Source: Agromyces protaetiae (GTDB lineage: Bacteria > Actinomycetota > Actinomycetes > Actinomycetales > Microbacteriaceae). Taken from it: a stretch of DNA of 64,000 nt. The stretch is taken from the NCBI RefSeq assembly GCF_030866785.1, contig NZ_CP133018.1, positions 3,038,001 to 3,102,000 on the forward strand, given 5' to 3'. Below, piece by piece: positions 18,696-29,372 of the stretch. Under the pieces are notes generated by a model. It had not been told where the DNA came from. It did no database searches and saw only the letters and a list, made by a program, of their open reading frames with translations. Both the position numbers and the translations under genes were made by a program. Numbering within the stretch: position 1 is the first letter of the stretch; every line of letters begins with the position of its first letter.

Positions 18696-18846
18696 GGCGC
18701 GCCCCTTTCGCCGGGCTTCCCTGCGACGACCATAGCGCTGCGCCGACCCCGCCGTCAGGTACCGTCGGCGCCTTTCTCGGCCCGCGTGGCCCCGATCGCC
18801 GCCGAGTAGGGCCGGAGCCCGGCCACGACGGGCACGACCGGCAGCA

Positions 18847-18887
18847 CTCGCCGGGCAGGGCTCGCCGGGCAGGGCTCGCCGGGCAGG
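18847..18887. repeat. 14-bp tandem repeat
   Basis: CTCGCCGGGCAGGG is present in two full units and a third, slightly shortened one, ending four bases before the stop codon of the small membrane protein gene. The rest of this intergenic stretch shows nothing recognisable. Confidence 0.7.
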
Positions 18888-18891
18888 CTCG

Positions 18892-19416
18892 TCAGTGCAC
18901 GATCGCCTTGAGCGCGATCATCGCGAACCCGAAGGCCGCGGTGCCGAGCGCGCCCAGGATGCGCCACGGCCAGGACGCGCCACGGCGCGTGAACCCGATG
19001 AACCCGAGAACGAAGAGCACGGCCACGCTGACCCACAACGCCGCCCAGATGGCGTTCGAGTCGTCGACGACCCGAGTCGCCCCGAACAGCAGGATCAGCG
19101 ACGGGATGAGCGCAGAGGTCAACAGTCCGAGCGATCGCCGCAGCGACATCTGGAACGCCTCACGCAGCCCCGTGACGCGGTCCTCCTCGAGGCCGTGGTG
19201 CGCGACCGTGCCCGCGTACACGTGCGCGGCCCAGAACACGAAGACCGTGCCGACCACGGTCGTGAACACCCGCCACGAACTGTCGCTGTGGTACCCGCCC
19301 GCGACGATGATCATGCCCGCGACGAGCAGCACCCCGTAGACCGCCTCTTCGGTCGCGAAGCTCGCGTGCACGAGGTGCACGGCATTGCCCGGCTTACGCT
19401 TCGTCACAGTTCCCAC
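18892..19416 (-). CDS. Small membrane protein, unknown function
   Basis: A 174-residue protein with about five hydrophobic helices (roughly 28-45, 50-70, 98-115, 122-142, 150-172) and no recognised motif. A central amphipathic loop (HHGLEEDRVTGLREAFQMSL) is conserved-looking. GTG at 19416 is chosen because TAGCCT (19423-19428) lies six bases upstream, indicating a leaderless start; there is no Shine-Dalgarno. It sits between sucD and the larger membrane protein in the syntenic block. Function unknown. Confidence 0.65.
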   Translation of the reverse strand: MGTVTKRKPGNAVHLVHASFATEEAVYGVLLVAGMIIVAGGYHSDSSWRVFTTVVGTVFVFWAAHVYAGTVAHHGLEEDRVTGLREAFQMSLRRSLGLLTSALIPSLILLFGATRVVDDSNAIWAALWVSVAVLFVLGFIGFTRRGASWPWRILGALGTAAFGFAMIALKAIVH

Positions 19417-19436
19417 GCGTTCAGGCTAGAACGGAT

Positions 19437-19467
19437 CGAGCCCCGACGGCAGTGCCGTCGGGGCTCG
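19437..19467 (-). terminator. Terminator of sucC-sucD
   Basis: A perfect 14-bp stem, CGAGCCCCGACGGC with its complement, closes a three-base loop, 33 bases after the sucD stop. The transcript continues with a short T-containing stretch. Confidence 0.8.
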
Positions 19468-19500
19468 CGCCGGGCTCACGCAGCGGCGAGCGGATACCGC

Positions 19501-21581
<2,081 letters not shown>

Positions 21582-21667
21582 GCTTACGTCGCTTCCAATC
21601 GTTCCGCGCGGGTCTCGCGCAGGGATGGTGGGTGATGGCCCGGCCTGGATCTCCCGCTCGGTCGATC

Positions 21668-21681
21668 TCTCGACGTCAAGA
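21668..21681 (-). promoter_or_regulatory. Palindromic operator-like site before sucC
   Basis: On the coding strand the site reads TCTTGACGTCGAGA, a palindrome except for one T/G pair, and it contains a TTGACG -35-like box. It is about 85 bases before the sucC start. The cognate regulator is unknown. Confidence 0.4.
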
Positions 21682-21740
21682 TATCCGCGCGGGCCGTCTG
21701 CCATGGTACTCCCCTCGCGAGGCGCCTCAGAACGCGGGCG

Positions 21741-21780
21741 ACGGATGCCTCGCGGCCGGCGCCGGCCGCGAGGCATCCGT
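21741..21780. terminator. Perfect 40-bp palindrome
   Basis: A perfect palindrome with no loop, whose outer arms are ACGGATGCCTCG and CGAGGCATCCGT and whose centre is GGCCGGCGCCGGCC. It lies 19 bases after the stop codon of the XRE regulator gene and upstream of sucC, where it can terminate the transporter operon. The arms are two copies of the over-represented GGATGCCTCG word. Confidence 0.6.
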
Positions 21781-21799
21781 GCATCGTTTCAGGCGTGGA

Positions 21800-22039
21800 T
21801 CAGTCGACGCCCGGGCCGATCCGCGGAAACGCGTCGAGCGAGAAGACGAACTCGACCGGCACCTCGAAGAACCGCGCGATGCGCAGGGCGAGCTGCAGGC
21901 TCGGGTTGAACTCGCCCCGCTCGAGATAGCCGACCGTCTGATAGTGCACGCCGAGCGCGTCGGCGAGCTCACGACGCGAGACGCGACGCTCCGCGCGGAG
22001 CATCGCGACCCGGTTGTGCACCTGCTCGTGATCGCTCAT
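21800..22039 (-). CDS. XRE-family transcriptional regulator
   Basis: A 79-residue helix-turn-helix protein. The HTH covers about residues 8-62 (VAMLRAERRVSRRELADALG, then HYQTVGYLERGEFNPSLQLA). This compact one-domain type is usual for YozG/YgzD-like regulators that travel with membrane proteins or transporters. Its ATG at 22039 overlaps the permease stop codon by four bases, so it is the third gene of an ATPase-permease-regulator operon. A plausible target is the 20-bp palindrome at the operon promoter (23843-23862). Confidence 0.85.
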   Translation of the reverse strand: MSDHEQVHNRVAMLRAERRVSRRELADALGVHYQTVGYLERGEFNPSLQLALRIARFFEVPVEFVFSLDAFPRIGPGVD

Positions 22040-22884
22040 GCGCGTTGCATCGCCGCTTCGCGTCGCGCGCCGAGCGCCGAGGCGGTCTCGCGTCGTGCGA
22101 CCCGGCGCAACAGCATCGGCGCGAGGATCGCGCCGACGACCGCCCACGCCCCGACGACCGCGAACGCGAGCCAGAGCTGCCACTCGCCGCCGATCTCGAG
22201 CATCGCGAGCTCGGGCGGGAGGAACGCCTCGCGCATGCCGTGCCCGATCCAGTAGATGGGCGTGATCACGCCGATCACCTGCACCCACACGGGCAGCGAC
22301 GCGAGGGGCTGGATGAGCCCGGAGACGAAGACGAACGCGGCGAGGACGAAGAACCCCCACCCGCCCACGGATCGGGGGTTGCGGAACATGGTGCCGATCA
22401 CCATACCGAAGGTCGTGAGCGCGATCGTACCGAGCACGAACATGCCCGCGATCACCACGATGCCGGCGGCATCGAGGCCGAGCTCGGGCCCCACGAGCGC
22501 CGCCACGATCACGAGCGTGAGACCGACGGTCACCACCAGCTCGGCCATCGTGCGCGTCGTGAGGCCGGTCGTGTAGGCGCGCAGACCGGTGGGCAGTGTG
22601 CGGGCGCGGATGAGCGTGCCGTCTTCTCGTTCGGTGACCACGACCGTGGCGAGCCCGTAGCAGGCGACGAACAGCAGCTGGATCGTGAGCACGCTCGGCA
22701 CGATGAACGCCGCGGTCGGCACGCCCGGCATCAGCTCGACGCCTCGCTGCAGCCAGAACACGACCGCGACGGCGACGATGCCGATGAGCATGAACGAGCT
22801 CTCGCTCGGTGTGCGCATCGAGATCCAGAACTCGGTGAGTCCACGTCGGAGGCCGGCGCGGACCGCATTCAGGTTGGGGTTCAT
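22036..22884 (-). CDS. ABC-2 type transporter permease
   Basis: A 282-residue membrane protein with six hydrophobic segments. After the polar N-terminus the helices begin around FMLIGIVAVAVVFWLQRG, and the ABC-2 signature region with a loop ending in QPLASLPVWVQVIGVITPIY is seen in the second half. It is the membrane partner of the preceding ATPase (ATGA overlap, 22881-22884). DrrB/NodJ-like exporters of this size carry drugs, lipids or polysaccharides. The substrate is unknown. Confidence 0.88.
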   Translation of the reverse strand: MNPNLNAVRAGLRRGLTEFWISMRTPSESSFMLIGIVAVAVVFWLQRGVELMPGVPTAAFIVPSVLTIQLLFVACYGLATVVVTEREDGTLIRARTLPTGLRAYTTGLTTRTMAELVVTVGLTLVIVAALVGPELGLDAAGIVVIAGMFVLGTIALTTFGMVIGTMFRNPRSVGGWGFFVLAAFVFVSGLIQPLASLPVWVQVIGVITPIYWIGHGMREAFLPPELAMLEIGGEWQLWLAFAVVGAWAVVGAILAPMLLRRVARRETASALGARREAAMQRA

Positions 22885-23804
22885 CGTGCCTCCTCGTCGG
22901 CGGCGACCGCGGGTTCGCCGGCGGCGCCCGCCTCTCGGTGGGCGACCATCGCCAGGTAGGTCTCCTCGAGCGTCTGGCCGGTGATCTGCAGTTCGGCGAC
23001 CTCGACGCCCGGGCGGGCCAGCAGGTCGCGTACGAACGCCTCCGGCTCGTTCGTGCTGTGCACCTGTCGCACGCCGCCTTCGCGCCAGCTCACCTCGGTC
23101 GCGCCCGCGATCTCACGTGCGAGCGCGGCGGGACTGCCGTCGGCCACGATGTGGCCGCCATCGAGGATGAGGATGCGCCCCGCGACCTTCTCGGCCTCGG
23201 CGAGGTCGTGCGTGGTGAGCAGCACGGTCGTGTCGTCGAAGTCGCTCAGCGCGTGGATGAGCTCGTGGAACCCGTGTCGGGCGACGGGGTCGAACCCGGT
23301 CGTCGGCTCGTCGAGGAACAGCAGCTCGGGTCGACCGATGAGCCCGATCGCGACGTCGAGCCGCCGCCGCTGCCCGCCCGAGAGCGACCGGACCGGCGCG
23401 GTGCGGCGATCAGCCAGGCCGACGAGTTCGAGCACCTCGGCGGAGTCGTAGGGGCCTGGCCGGCCGGCTTCGGTGAACGGCCGGTAGAGCGTGGCGAACT
23501 CGTCGAGCAGTCGCCCGACGCGCCAGCGGCCGTGGTCGCGCCACGACTGCATGACGACGCCGACGCGCGCCCGCCAGCGGTCCCCGGCGTGCGCCGGGTC
23601 TTCGCCGAGCACCCGGACGTCGCCGCCGGTGCGGCTGCGGAAGCCCTCGAGGATCTCGATGGTGGTCGTCTTCCCCGCACCGTTCGGGCCGAGCAGCGCG
23701 ACGACCTCGCCACGGTCGATGCGCAGGTCGATGCCGTCGAGCACCTCGCGCGGCCCGTATCGCATGCGCAGTCCTCGCACCTCGATCGCCGGGTCGGACG
23801 TCAT
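22881..23804 (-). CDS. ABC transporter ATPase (DrrA/CcmA type)
   Basis: A 307-residue ATP-binding protein with Walker A LLGPNGAGKTTT, signature SLSGGQRRRLDV, Walker B LLFLDEPTTGFDP and switch His in TTHDLAEAEKV. A C-terminal extension of about 90 residues is typical of DrrA-type proteins. The ATG at 23804 has AGGTG upstream; an open extension further up overlaps the divergent gene and lacks homology. It energises the downstream permease, and the operon ends in an XRE regulator. Confidence 0.93.
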   Translation of the reverse strand: MTSDPAIEVRGLRMRYGPREVLDGIDLRIDRGEVVALLGPNGAGKTTTIEILEGFRSRTGGDVRVLGEDPAHAGDRWRARVGVVMQSWRDHGRWRVGRLLDEFATLYRPFTEAGRPGPYDSAEVLELVGLADRRTAPVRSLSGGQRRRLDVAIGLIGRPELLFLDEPTTGFDPVARHGFHELIHALSDFDDTTVLLTTHDLAEAEKVAGRILILDGGHIVADGSPAALAREIAGATEVSWREGGVRQVHSTNEPEAFVRDLLARPGVEVAELQITGQTLEETYLAMVAHREAGAAGEPAVAADEEAR

Positions 23805-23842
23805 GGCTTCACCTCGCCTGTTCAGAGTAGGAACACATCGGA

Positions 23843-23881
23843 ATGTAGTACATATGCTACATCCAGTTGCCGAGCGTGCAA
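23843..23881 (-). promoter_or_regulatory. Promoter and 20-bp operator-like palindrome of the DrrAB-type operon
   Basis: -35 TTGCAC (23876-23881) and -10 TAGCAT (23854-23859) are 16 bases apart. The -10 lies inside the inverted repeat ATGTAG..CTACAT (23843-23862), an AT-rich island in otherwise GC-rich DNA. A repressor bound here would cover the -10 box; the operon-encoded XRE protein is the natural candidate. Confidence 0.55.
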
Positions 23882-23922
23882 CCCCTGGTCCGCCGGTCCA
23901 CGGCGCTGCGAGACTGATGGGC

Positions 23923-24783
23923 ATGTCGGATGCCTCGGCTGACGCGCCACTCGGCACCCCGCAGGCGCGCGCATTCGTGGGCATCTCGGGCTGGGTCTAC
24001 CCGCGATGGCGCCGCGAGTTCTACCCGAAAGGCCTTCGGCAGGCAGACGAGCTGGCGTACGCCTCGGAGCGACTGTCGTCGATCGAGGTGAACGGCTCGT
24101 TCTACGCGCTGCAGAAGCCCGCGAGCTGGGAGCGATGGCGGGATGCCGTGCCGGACGCCTTCGTGTTCGCCGTGAAGGGCCCCCGGTTCGTCACGCACAT
24201 CAAACGGCTTCGCGGAATCGAGGCACCGCTGGCCAACTTCTTCGCGAGCGGGGTGCTCGCGCTCGGCGGCAAGCTCGGCCCGGTGCTCTGGCAGCTGCCG
24301 CCGACGCTCGCGTTCGACGAGGGGCTGCTCGACGACTTCCTGGCACAGCTCCCCCGAACGCGAGCCGATGCGGCTGCGCTCGCGGCGGGCCACGACGAGC
24401 GCATGGAGGGACGGTCGTGGTTCGCCGTGGATCCCCACGACACGAGCCCGCAGCGGCACGCGGTCGAGGTGCGGCATCCGAGCTTCGAGACGGCGGCCTG
24501 GACCGACCTGCTCGCGCGGCACCGCGTCGCATCGGTCGTCGCCGACACCGCGGGCCGCTACCCCCGTCTGACCGCGACGACCGCCGACTTCGCGTATGCC
24601 CGCCTGCACGGCGAGGAGGAGCTGTACGCGTCGGGCTACGACGACGCCTCGCTCGACCGCTGGGCCGAGTGGGCGCACACGCACCGTGCGGCGGGCCGCG
24701 ACGTCTACATCTACTTCGACAATGACGCCAAGGTGCGCGCCCCGTTCGACGCCATGGCCCTCATCGCCCGCCTCGCCGCATGA
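23923..24783 (+). CDS. DUF72 family protein
   Basis: A 286-residue TIM-barrel-like protein of the DUF72 family, recognised by the opening FVGISGWVYPRWRREFYP, the segment SIEVNGSFYALQKPASW, AVKGPRFVTH and the C-terminal VYIYFDNDAKVRAP. The family is widespread; its reaction is not established. I take ATG 23923, which has GAGACT seven bases upstream and fits the leaderless pattern; ATG 23917 is an alternative two codons longer. The N-terminus (MSDASADAP) contains the GGATGCCTCG word. It is divergent from the ABC operon. Confidence 0.9.
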   Translation: MSDASADAPLGTPQARAFVGISGWVYPRWRREFYPKGLRQADELAYASERLSSIEVNGSFYALQKPASWERWRDAVPDAFVFAVKGPRFVTHIKRLRGIEAPLANFFASGVLALGGKLGPVLWQLPPTLAFDEGLLDDFLAQLPRTRADAAALAAGHDERMEGRSWFAVDPHDTSPQRHAVEVRHPSFETAAWTDLLARHRVASVVADTAGRYPRLTATTADFAYARLHGEEELYASGYDDASLDRWAEWAHTHRAAGRDVYIYFDNDAKVRAPFDAMALIARLAA

Positions 24784-24822
24784 CCCCGCCGCGATCGGCG
24801 GCATCCCGTGACGTGTGGGTGG

Positions 24823-24894
24823 CCACCGAACGTGGGTCCGCCACCGAACGTGGGCCCGCCACCGAACGTGGGTCCGCCACCGAACGTGGGTCCG
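24823..24894. repeat. 18-bp unit repeated four times
   Basis: Four head-to-tail units of CCACCGAACGTGGGTCCG, the second with one change. Each unit contains CCAC/GTGG around five bases and can form a mini-hairpin. It begins 40 bases after the DUF72 stop in the gap to the convergent Nudix gene. Confidence 0.85.
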
Positions 24895-24921
24895 CGGTGA
24901 ATCGAGTGTCCGCCGGCGCCG

Positions 24922-24972
24922 AGTGGGTTGGAAGTCACCTTTTCCTGCGCGCCAACCCACTTTTCGACTTCC
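24922..24972. repeat. Interleaved inverted repeats
   Basis: AGTGGGTTGG (24922-24931) is repeated inverted at 24952-24961, and GGAAGTC (24930-24936) inverted at 24966-24972. The two pairs compete with each other, so two alternative hairpins are possible between the convergent DUF72 and Nudix genes. Confidence 0.5.
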
Positions 24973-25023
24973 GACGCGATGGCAATCGGGCGCGCGGCGC
25001 GCGGCGAGGTCGGCCGAGCGCGT

Positions 25024-25566
25024 TCAGCGAACGCGACCGAGCGCGACCGCGGCGTACATGAGCGCGGCGACGGTCTCGCCGTCGGTGATCGCACCCCCGG
25101 CGATCATGCGCATGACCTCGGGCCACGGCACCGCGCGGGTCTCGGTGATGCCCTCTTCGGCCTGGCTCTCGCCCGCGTGCGCCCCTCGGCGCAGCCCCGT
25201 CGCGAGGTAGACGAACTCGGGCGCGCGCGCGATGCCGTTGAGGGCGTTCATGCGACCGATCGCCCGCCACTCCGCGGCCTCGTACCCGGTCTCCTCGAGG
25301 AGCTCGCGGCGCGCCGCCACGAGCGGGTCCTCGCCGTCGGTGCCACCCGCCGGAACCTCGACGGACGGCCCGACGGTGTGCCGGTCGATGGTGACGAGCA
25401 GCACCTCGTCGGCGTCGGTCATGGCGACCACGAACACCGCGGTGTGCTGCATCTCGACGACGCCGTACAGGCCGGCGCCCCCGTCGGGCTTCACGACCTG
25501 GTCCTCGACGACCCTGATCCAGCGGTTCTCGTAGGCCGTGCGCGTGGCGCGGATCGGCCAGGTCAC
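25024..25566 (-). CDS. Nudix hydrolase (ADP-ribose pyrophosphatase-like)
   Basis: A 180-residue hydrolase of nucleoside diphosphate derivatives. The Nudix box spans about residues 74-96, with G75, E79 and the metal-binding RELLEETG at 87-94. The strand arrangement before it (NRWIRVVEDQVVKPDG) resembles ADP-ribose pyrophosphatases of the NudF type. GTG at 25566 overlaps the pcrA stop (GTGA), so translation is coupled to pcrA. The exact substrate cannot be inferred from sequence. Confidence 0.85.
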   Translation of the reverse strand: MTWPIRATRTAYENRWIRVVEDQVVKPDGGAGLYGVVEMQHTAVFVVAMTDADEVLLVTIDRHTVGPSVEVPAGGTDGEDPLVAARRELLEETGYEAAEWRAIGRMNALNGIARAPEFVYLATGLRRGAHAGESQAEEGITETRAVPWPEVMRMIAGGAITDGETVAALMYAAVALGRVR

Positions 25567-28067
25567 AGTTTCTCGATCGGGGCGATCTTGATGAGCAGCT
25601 TCTTCGGCCCGGCCTGCGCGAAGTTCACGTGCGCGATGCGTTTCGCGCCTTCGCCCGTCACCTGGTTGACCCGGCCCTCGCCGAAGTCGGTGTGCCGGAT
25701 CCGGTCGCCGGGCTCGAGGGTGAGGTCGCCGTTGTCGCGCACCTTGCCGGTGACCCGGTTGGGAGCGACCCGGTTCGCCCACTCGGTCTTGGCCCCCGCG
25801 TCCTTGGTCACGCTGAATCGCTCGAGATCGCGGCTGCGCGTGCCCCACGCGCCGCCCGAGCCGGACCCCGGTGCGCCGCCGCGCCTGGCGTTCAGGGCAC
25901 GAGGCTGCGTGCCACCGCGACTCGTCGCCATGCCCGGCGACTGCTTCCAGTCGACGAGGTCTTCGGGGATCTCCTGGAGGTAGCGGCTCGGCATCGCCAC
26001 CGCGACCTCACCGAACTGGGCGCGACTCATCGCGAGCGAGATGAACAGCCGCTGCCGGGCGCGGGTGATGCCGACATAGAACAACCGTCGCTCCTCTGCC
26101 GGGCCACCCGGCTCGGACGCCGACATCTGATGGGGCAGCAGTCCCTCTTCGAGGCCGGTGAGGAACACCGCGTGGTACTCGAGGCCCTTCGCCGTGTGCA
26201 GCGTCATGAGCGAGACGGTGCCGGATGCATCGTCGAGCTCGTCGGCCGCGGCGACCAGCGAGACCTGGGTGAGGAAGTCGACGAGCGTGGCCCCGGGATT
26301 CTCGCGATCGAAGTCGCGGGTCTGCCCGACGAGCTCTTCGACGTTCTCGGCGCGGGTCTCGTCTTGCGGGTCGCGGCTCCGGCGGAGCGTCTCGAGCAGC
26401 CCCGACTGCTCGACGAGGAAGACGAGGACGTCGGAGACCTTCGCGGCGCCCTCGTTCGTGCCGGCCTCGATCGCCGCCTGCGTCGGCACGAGCATGGCGG
26501 CCGCCTGGTCGAGCAGGTCGGCGAGCGCGGTGATCGCACCCGTCACCTTCGGCCCGAGCCCGAGCTCGCCGGCAGATCGCATCGCCTGCCGGAACGTCAG
26601 CTCGTTCTGCTCGGCGAACTGGGCGATCGCGGTCTCGGTCGCCGGCCCGATGCCGCGCTTCGGCGTGTTGAGGATGCGACGGAGCGCGAGCTCGTCGAGC
26701 GGGTTCGCGACCGCGATGAGGTACGCCATCGCGTCTTTGATCTCGGCACGCTCGTAGAACTTCGTGCCGCCGACCACGCGGTACGGCACGGCCGAGCGCA
26801 CGAAGATCTCTTCCAGTGCACGCGTCTGCGCGTTCGTGCGGTAGAACACGGCGATGTCGCGGTAGGCCACGCCGGCGCGGTGCAGCGCCTCGATCTCGTC
26901 GGTGACGAACTGCGCCTCGTCGTGCGCGGTGTACCCGGTGTAGCCGACGATCTTCTCGCCGTCGCCGTCGGCCGTCCAGAGCTTCTTGTCTTTACGGTCG
27001 AAGTTGTTCGAGATGACCGCGTTCGCGGCGGACAGGATGTTCTGCGTGGACCGGTAGTTCTGCTCGAGCAGGACGACCTTCGCGCCCGGGAAGTCGCGTT
27101 CGAACTCGGAGATGTTGCGGATGTCGGCGCCGCGGAACGCGTAGATCGACTGGTCGGAGTCGCCGACGACCGTGAGCGAGGCGCCCGGGATCTCGCCCGC
27201 CTGGTCGACGAGGCCGCGGACGAGCACCCCGTGCGCGTCGAGCTCGTCGACGAGTGCTTTCGCGACGGGCCGCGTGAGCTCGCGGATGAGCGAGTACTGC
27301 GCGTGGTTCGTGTCCTGGTACTCGTCGACGAGGATGTGCCGGAAGCGACGCTGATACAGCGCCGCCACCTTCGGAAACGCACGGAAGAGGTACACCGTCT
27401 CGGCGATCAGGTCGTCGAAGTCGAGCGCGCTCGCATCGCGCAGCCGACGCGAGTACTGCCGGAAGATCTCGAGGAACATGACCTCTTGCGGGTCGTTCAT
27501 GTTCGCGTTGCGCGCGTAGCTCTCGACGTCGGCGAGCTCGTTCTTGAGCTTGGAGATCTTCGCCTGCGCACTCGCGGGCGTGAAGCCCATGGTGTCGGCA
27601 TCGAGGTCTTTGATGATGCGCTTCAGCACGGTGCGGGTGTCGGCCGAGTCGTAGATCGTGAACGTCGACGACAGGCCGATGGCCTCGGCCTCGCGGCGGA
27701 GGATGCGCACGCACGCGGAGTGGAACGTCGAGATCCACATGCCGGAGGCGCCCTCGCCGAGCAGCGCCTCGACGCGCTCGCGCATCTCGGCCGCGGCCTT
27801 GTTCGTGAAGGTGATCGCGAGGATCTGGCTCGGCCATGCCTCGCGGCTCTGGATGAGGCCGGCGATGCGGTGCGTGAGCACGCGGGTCTTGCCTGAGCCG
27901 GCGCCCGCGACGATGAGCAACGCCGGGCCGCGGTACTCGACCGCCTCGCGCTGCTGGGGATTGAGGCCCGCCGTCAGCGGGTTCTCGGAACGGTCGGCGC
28001 CGGCGGACGCGAGGTCGGGCGCCTCGCGCCAGCCGGCCGGGTCGTCGGGGTCGAGGATCAGGGTCAT
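25563..28067 (-). CDS. pcrA: ATP-dependent 3'-5' DNA helicase PcrA/UvrD
   Basis: An 834-residue superfamily 1A helicase acting in repair and in clearing blocked replication forks. Motif Q and Walker A are in LNPQQREAVEYRGPALL and AGAGSGKTR, Walker B in LVDEYQDTN, then GDSDQSIYAFRGA, QNYRST, and near the end VSLMTLHTAKGLEY and VGITRARQRL. The C-terminal Tudor-like region that contacts RNA polymerase is present (DRIRHTDFGEGRV). ATG at 28067 is the first codon of the conserved N-terminus; TACACT lies 10 bases upstream. In mycobacteria pcrA/uvrD1 (Rv0949) also lies just beside sucC. Confidence 0.97.
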   Translation of the reverse strand: MTLILDPDDPAGWREAPDLASAGADRSENPLTAGLNPQQREAVEYRGPALLIVAGAGSGKTRVLTHRIAGLIQSREAWPSQILAITFTNKAAAEMRERVEALLGEGASGMWISTFHSACVRILRREAEAIGLSSTFTIYDSADTRTVLKRIIKDLDADTMGFTPASAQAKISKLKNELADVESYARNANMNDPQEVMFLEIFRQYSRRLRDASALDFDDLIAETVYLFRAFPKVAALYQRRFRHILVDEYQDTNHAQYSLIRELTRPVAKALVDELDAHGVLVRGLVDQAGEIPGASLTVVGDSDQSIYAFRGADIRNISEFERDFPGAKVVLLEQNYRSTQNILSAANAVISNNFDRKDKKLWTADGDGEKIVGYTGYTAHDEAQFVTDEIEALHRAGVAYRDIAVFYRTNAQTRALEEIFVRSAVPYRVVGGTKFYERAEIKDAMAYLIAVANPLDELALRRILNTPKRGIGPATETAIAQFAEQNELTFRQAMRSAGELGLGPKVTGAITALADLLDQAAAMLVPTQAAIEAGTNEGAAKVSDVLVFLVEQSGLLETLRRSRDPQDETRAENVEELVGQTRDFDRENPGATLVDFLTQVSLVAAADELDDASGTVSLMTLHTAKGLEYHAVFLTGLEEGLLPHQMSASEPGGPAEERRLFYVGITRARQRLFISLAMSRAQFGEVAVAMPSRYLQEIPEDLVDWKQSPGMATSRGGTQPRALNARRGGAPGSGSGGAWGTRSRDLERFSVTKDAGAKTEWANRVAPNRVTGKVRDNGDLTLEPGDRIRHTDFGEGRVNQVTGEGAKRIAHVNFAQAGPKKLLIKIAPIEKL

Positions 28068-28103
28068 GTCGCCGTCAAGTGTAGGCGCGACCCCTGACAC
28101 CCC

Positions 28104-28130
28104 GCTGGTCGAGGAGCGCAAGATCTCGAC
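28104..28130. repeat. Dispersed GGTCGAG-type repeat, second copy
   Basis: GCTGGTCGAGGAGCGCAAG followed by ATCTCGAC, matching the core of the repeat at 11699. It lies between the pcrA start and the end of the GDPD gene. Confidence 0.5.
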
Positions 28131-28173
28131 ACCGACGCACGACGTCCCGATCCGCGTCCGTCCTCGTCGGTCG

Positions 28174-29211
28174 CTACTCGGCCAGCGACCGGGCGACGAC
28201 CCCGAGGTCGGGATGGTCGAGGAAGAGCCCGTCGACCCCGGTCTCGATGATCTGCCGGAACTCACCGGGCCAGTCGCCGATCCCCGCCCGGGACGCGCCC
28301 CGCCGCCGCTCTGCCGCGAGGAAGCGGTTCTCGGGCCGCAGCGTCCACGTGTAGACCTCGAGCCCGGCCGAGTGCGCGGCGTCGACGAGCTCGGCGCCGA
28401 CGAGCGGGCGATCAGCGTTCGGCTCGGTGCGTGGCGGCGCGAGGAGCCTCGCCTTTCCGACGCTCACGCCGTCGAACCGTCGGGCGAGGGAGAGCAACCC
28501 CGCCTCGGTGGCGAACCGGTCGAACCCCGGCGCTCCGCGCCCCTCGGCCGCGACGAGATCCCACGGCGCGCCGGCATCCTCGAGCAGGAACACGCGGCGC
28601 CCGCGCAGGCCGCGTTCGGCGAACCGGTCGAGCAGCGTCGGCTCGAACGACTCCATGATCAGACGGTCGTCGCCCGACCCCCACCCGGCCGCCTCGAGCT
28701 CGGCGGCGAAGAGGTCGTCGAGCGGCAGTCCGAGGCCCGCGAAGTGCGTGGCGTGCTTGAACTCGGCGACGAGCCGGAGCATCCGGCCCTGCTCGGCCGC
28801 GACGCGGTCGACGATCTCGAACAGGTCGCGCAACCGGATGACCGGATACCGGCCGTTGAAGCTCGCCGACAACGGACGCAACGCGCCCAGGCGCTCGGTT
28901 GCGCGCAGGGTCGCGAGCTCGGCCCAGGTGAAGTCCTCGGTGAACCAACCCGTCAGCGCGCGACCGTCGACCTCACGCGTGGTGCGGCGGCTCGCGAACT
29001 CGGGGCGGCCCGAGACATCCGTCGTGCCACTGATCTCGTTCTCGTGCCGCAGCACGAGCACGCCGTCGCGCGTCGCCACGAGGTCGGGCTCGACCGCGTC
29101 AGCGCCGAGCGCGAACGCGAGCTCGTAGGACGCCGTCGTGTGCTCGGGACGGTAGCCGGGCGCACCGCGGTGCCCGATGACGAGCGGATGCTCCGCGAAA
29201 TCGCCCAGCAT
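28174..29211 (-). CDS. Glycerophosphodiester phosphodiesterase
   Basis: A 345-residue GDPD-family enzyme that hydrolyses glycerophosphodiesters to glycerol-3-phosphate and an alcohol. The TIM-barrel catalytic motifs are clear: VIGHRGAPGYRPEHT with the catalytic His and Arg, AVEPDLVATRDGVLVLRHE with the metal-binding Glu/Asp and second His, and a late LVAEFKHAT segment. No signal peptide, so probably cytoplasmic. The ATG at 29211 has TACGCT (29218-29223) six bases upstream and no Shine-Dalgarno, so leaderless transcription is likely. Its product could feed GlpD (39-41 kb). Confidence 0.93.
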   Translation of the reverse strand: MLGDFAEHPLVIGHRGAPGYRPEHTTASYELAFALGADAVEPDLVATRDGVLVLRHENEISGTTDVSGRPEFASRRTTREVDGRALTGWFTEDFTWAELATLRATERLGALRPLSASFNGRYPVIRLRDLFEIVDRVAAEQGRMLRLVAEFKHATHFAGLGLPLDDLFAAELEAAGWGSGDDRLIMESFEPTLLDRFAERGLRGRRVFLLEDAGAPWDLVAAEGRGAPGFDRFATEAGLLSLARRFDGVSVGKARLLAPPRTEPNADRPLVGAELVDAAHSAGLEVYTWTLRPENRFLAAERRRGASRAGIGDWPGEFRQIIETGVDGLFLDHPDLGVVARSLAE

Positions 29212-29372
29212 GTGGCCAGCGTAGCGAGCGGGAAGGTGGACGGACGGCGGAACACCGCGCGAACTCACGGCGTTGTCACGGATAATCCCGATAGGTTGGA
29301 CGTAACGCGGACGCGATCGTCCGCTCGATTCCCCTCCACCCGACCAGTGCCGAAAGCAGAGGAACCACAGCA

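Noticed and set aside
24780..25061. A short protein with TERGSA repeats
   Set aside because: It is only the translation of the 18-bp tandem repeat, without a ribosome-binding site and in a gap between convergent genes.
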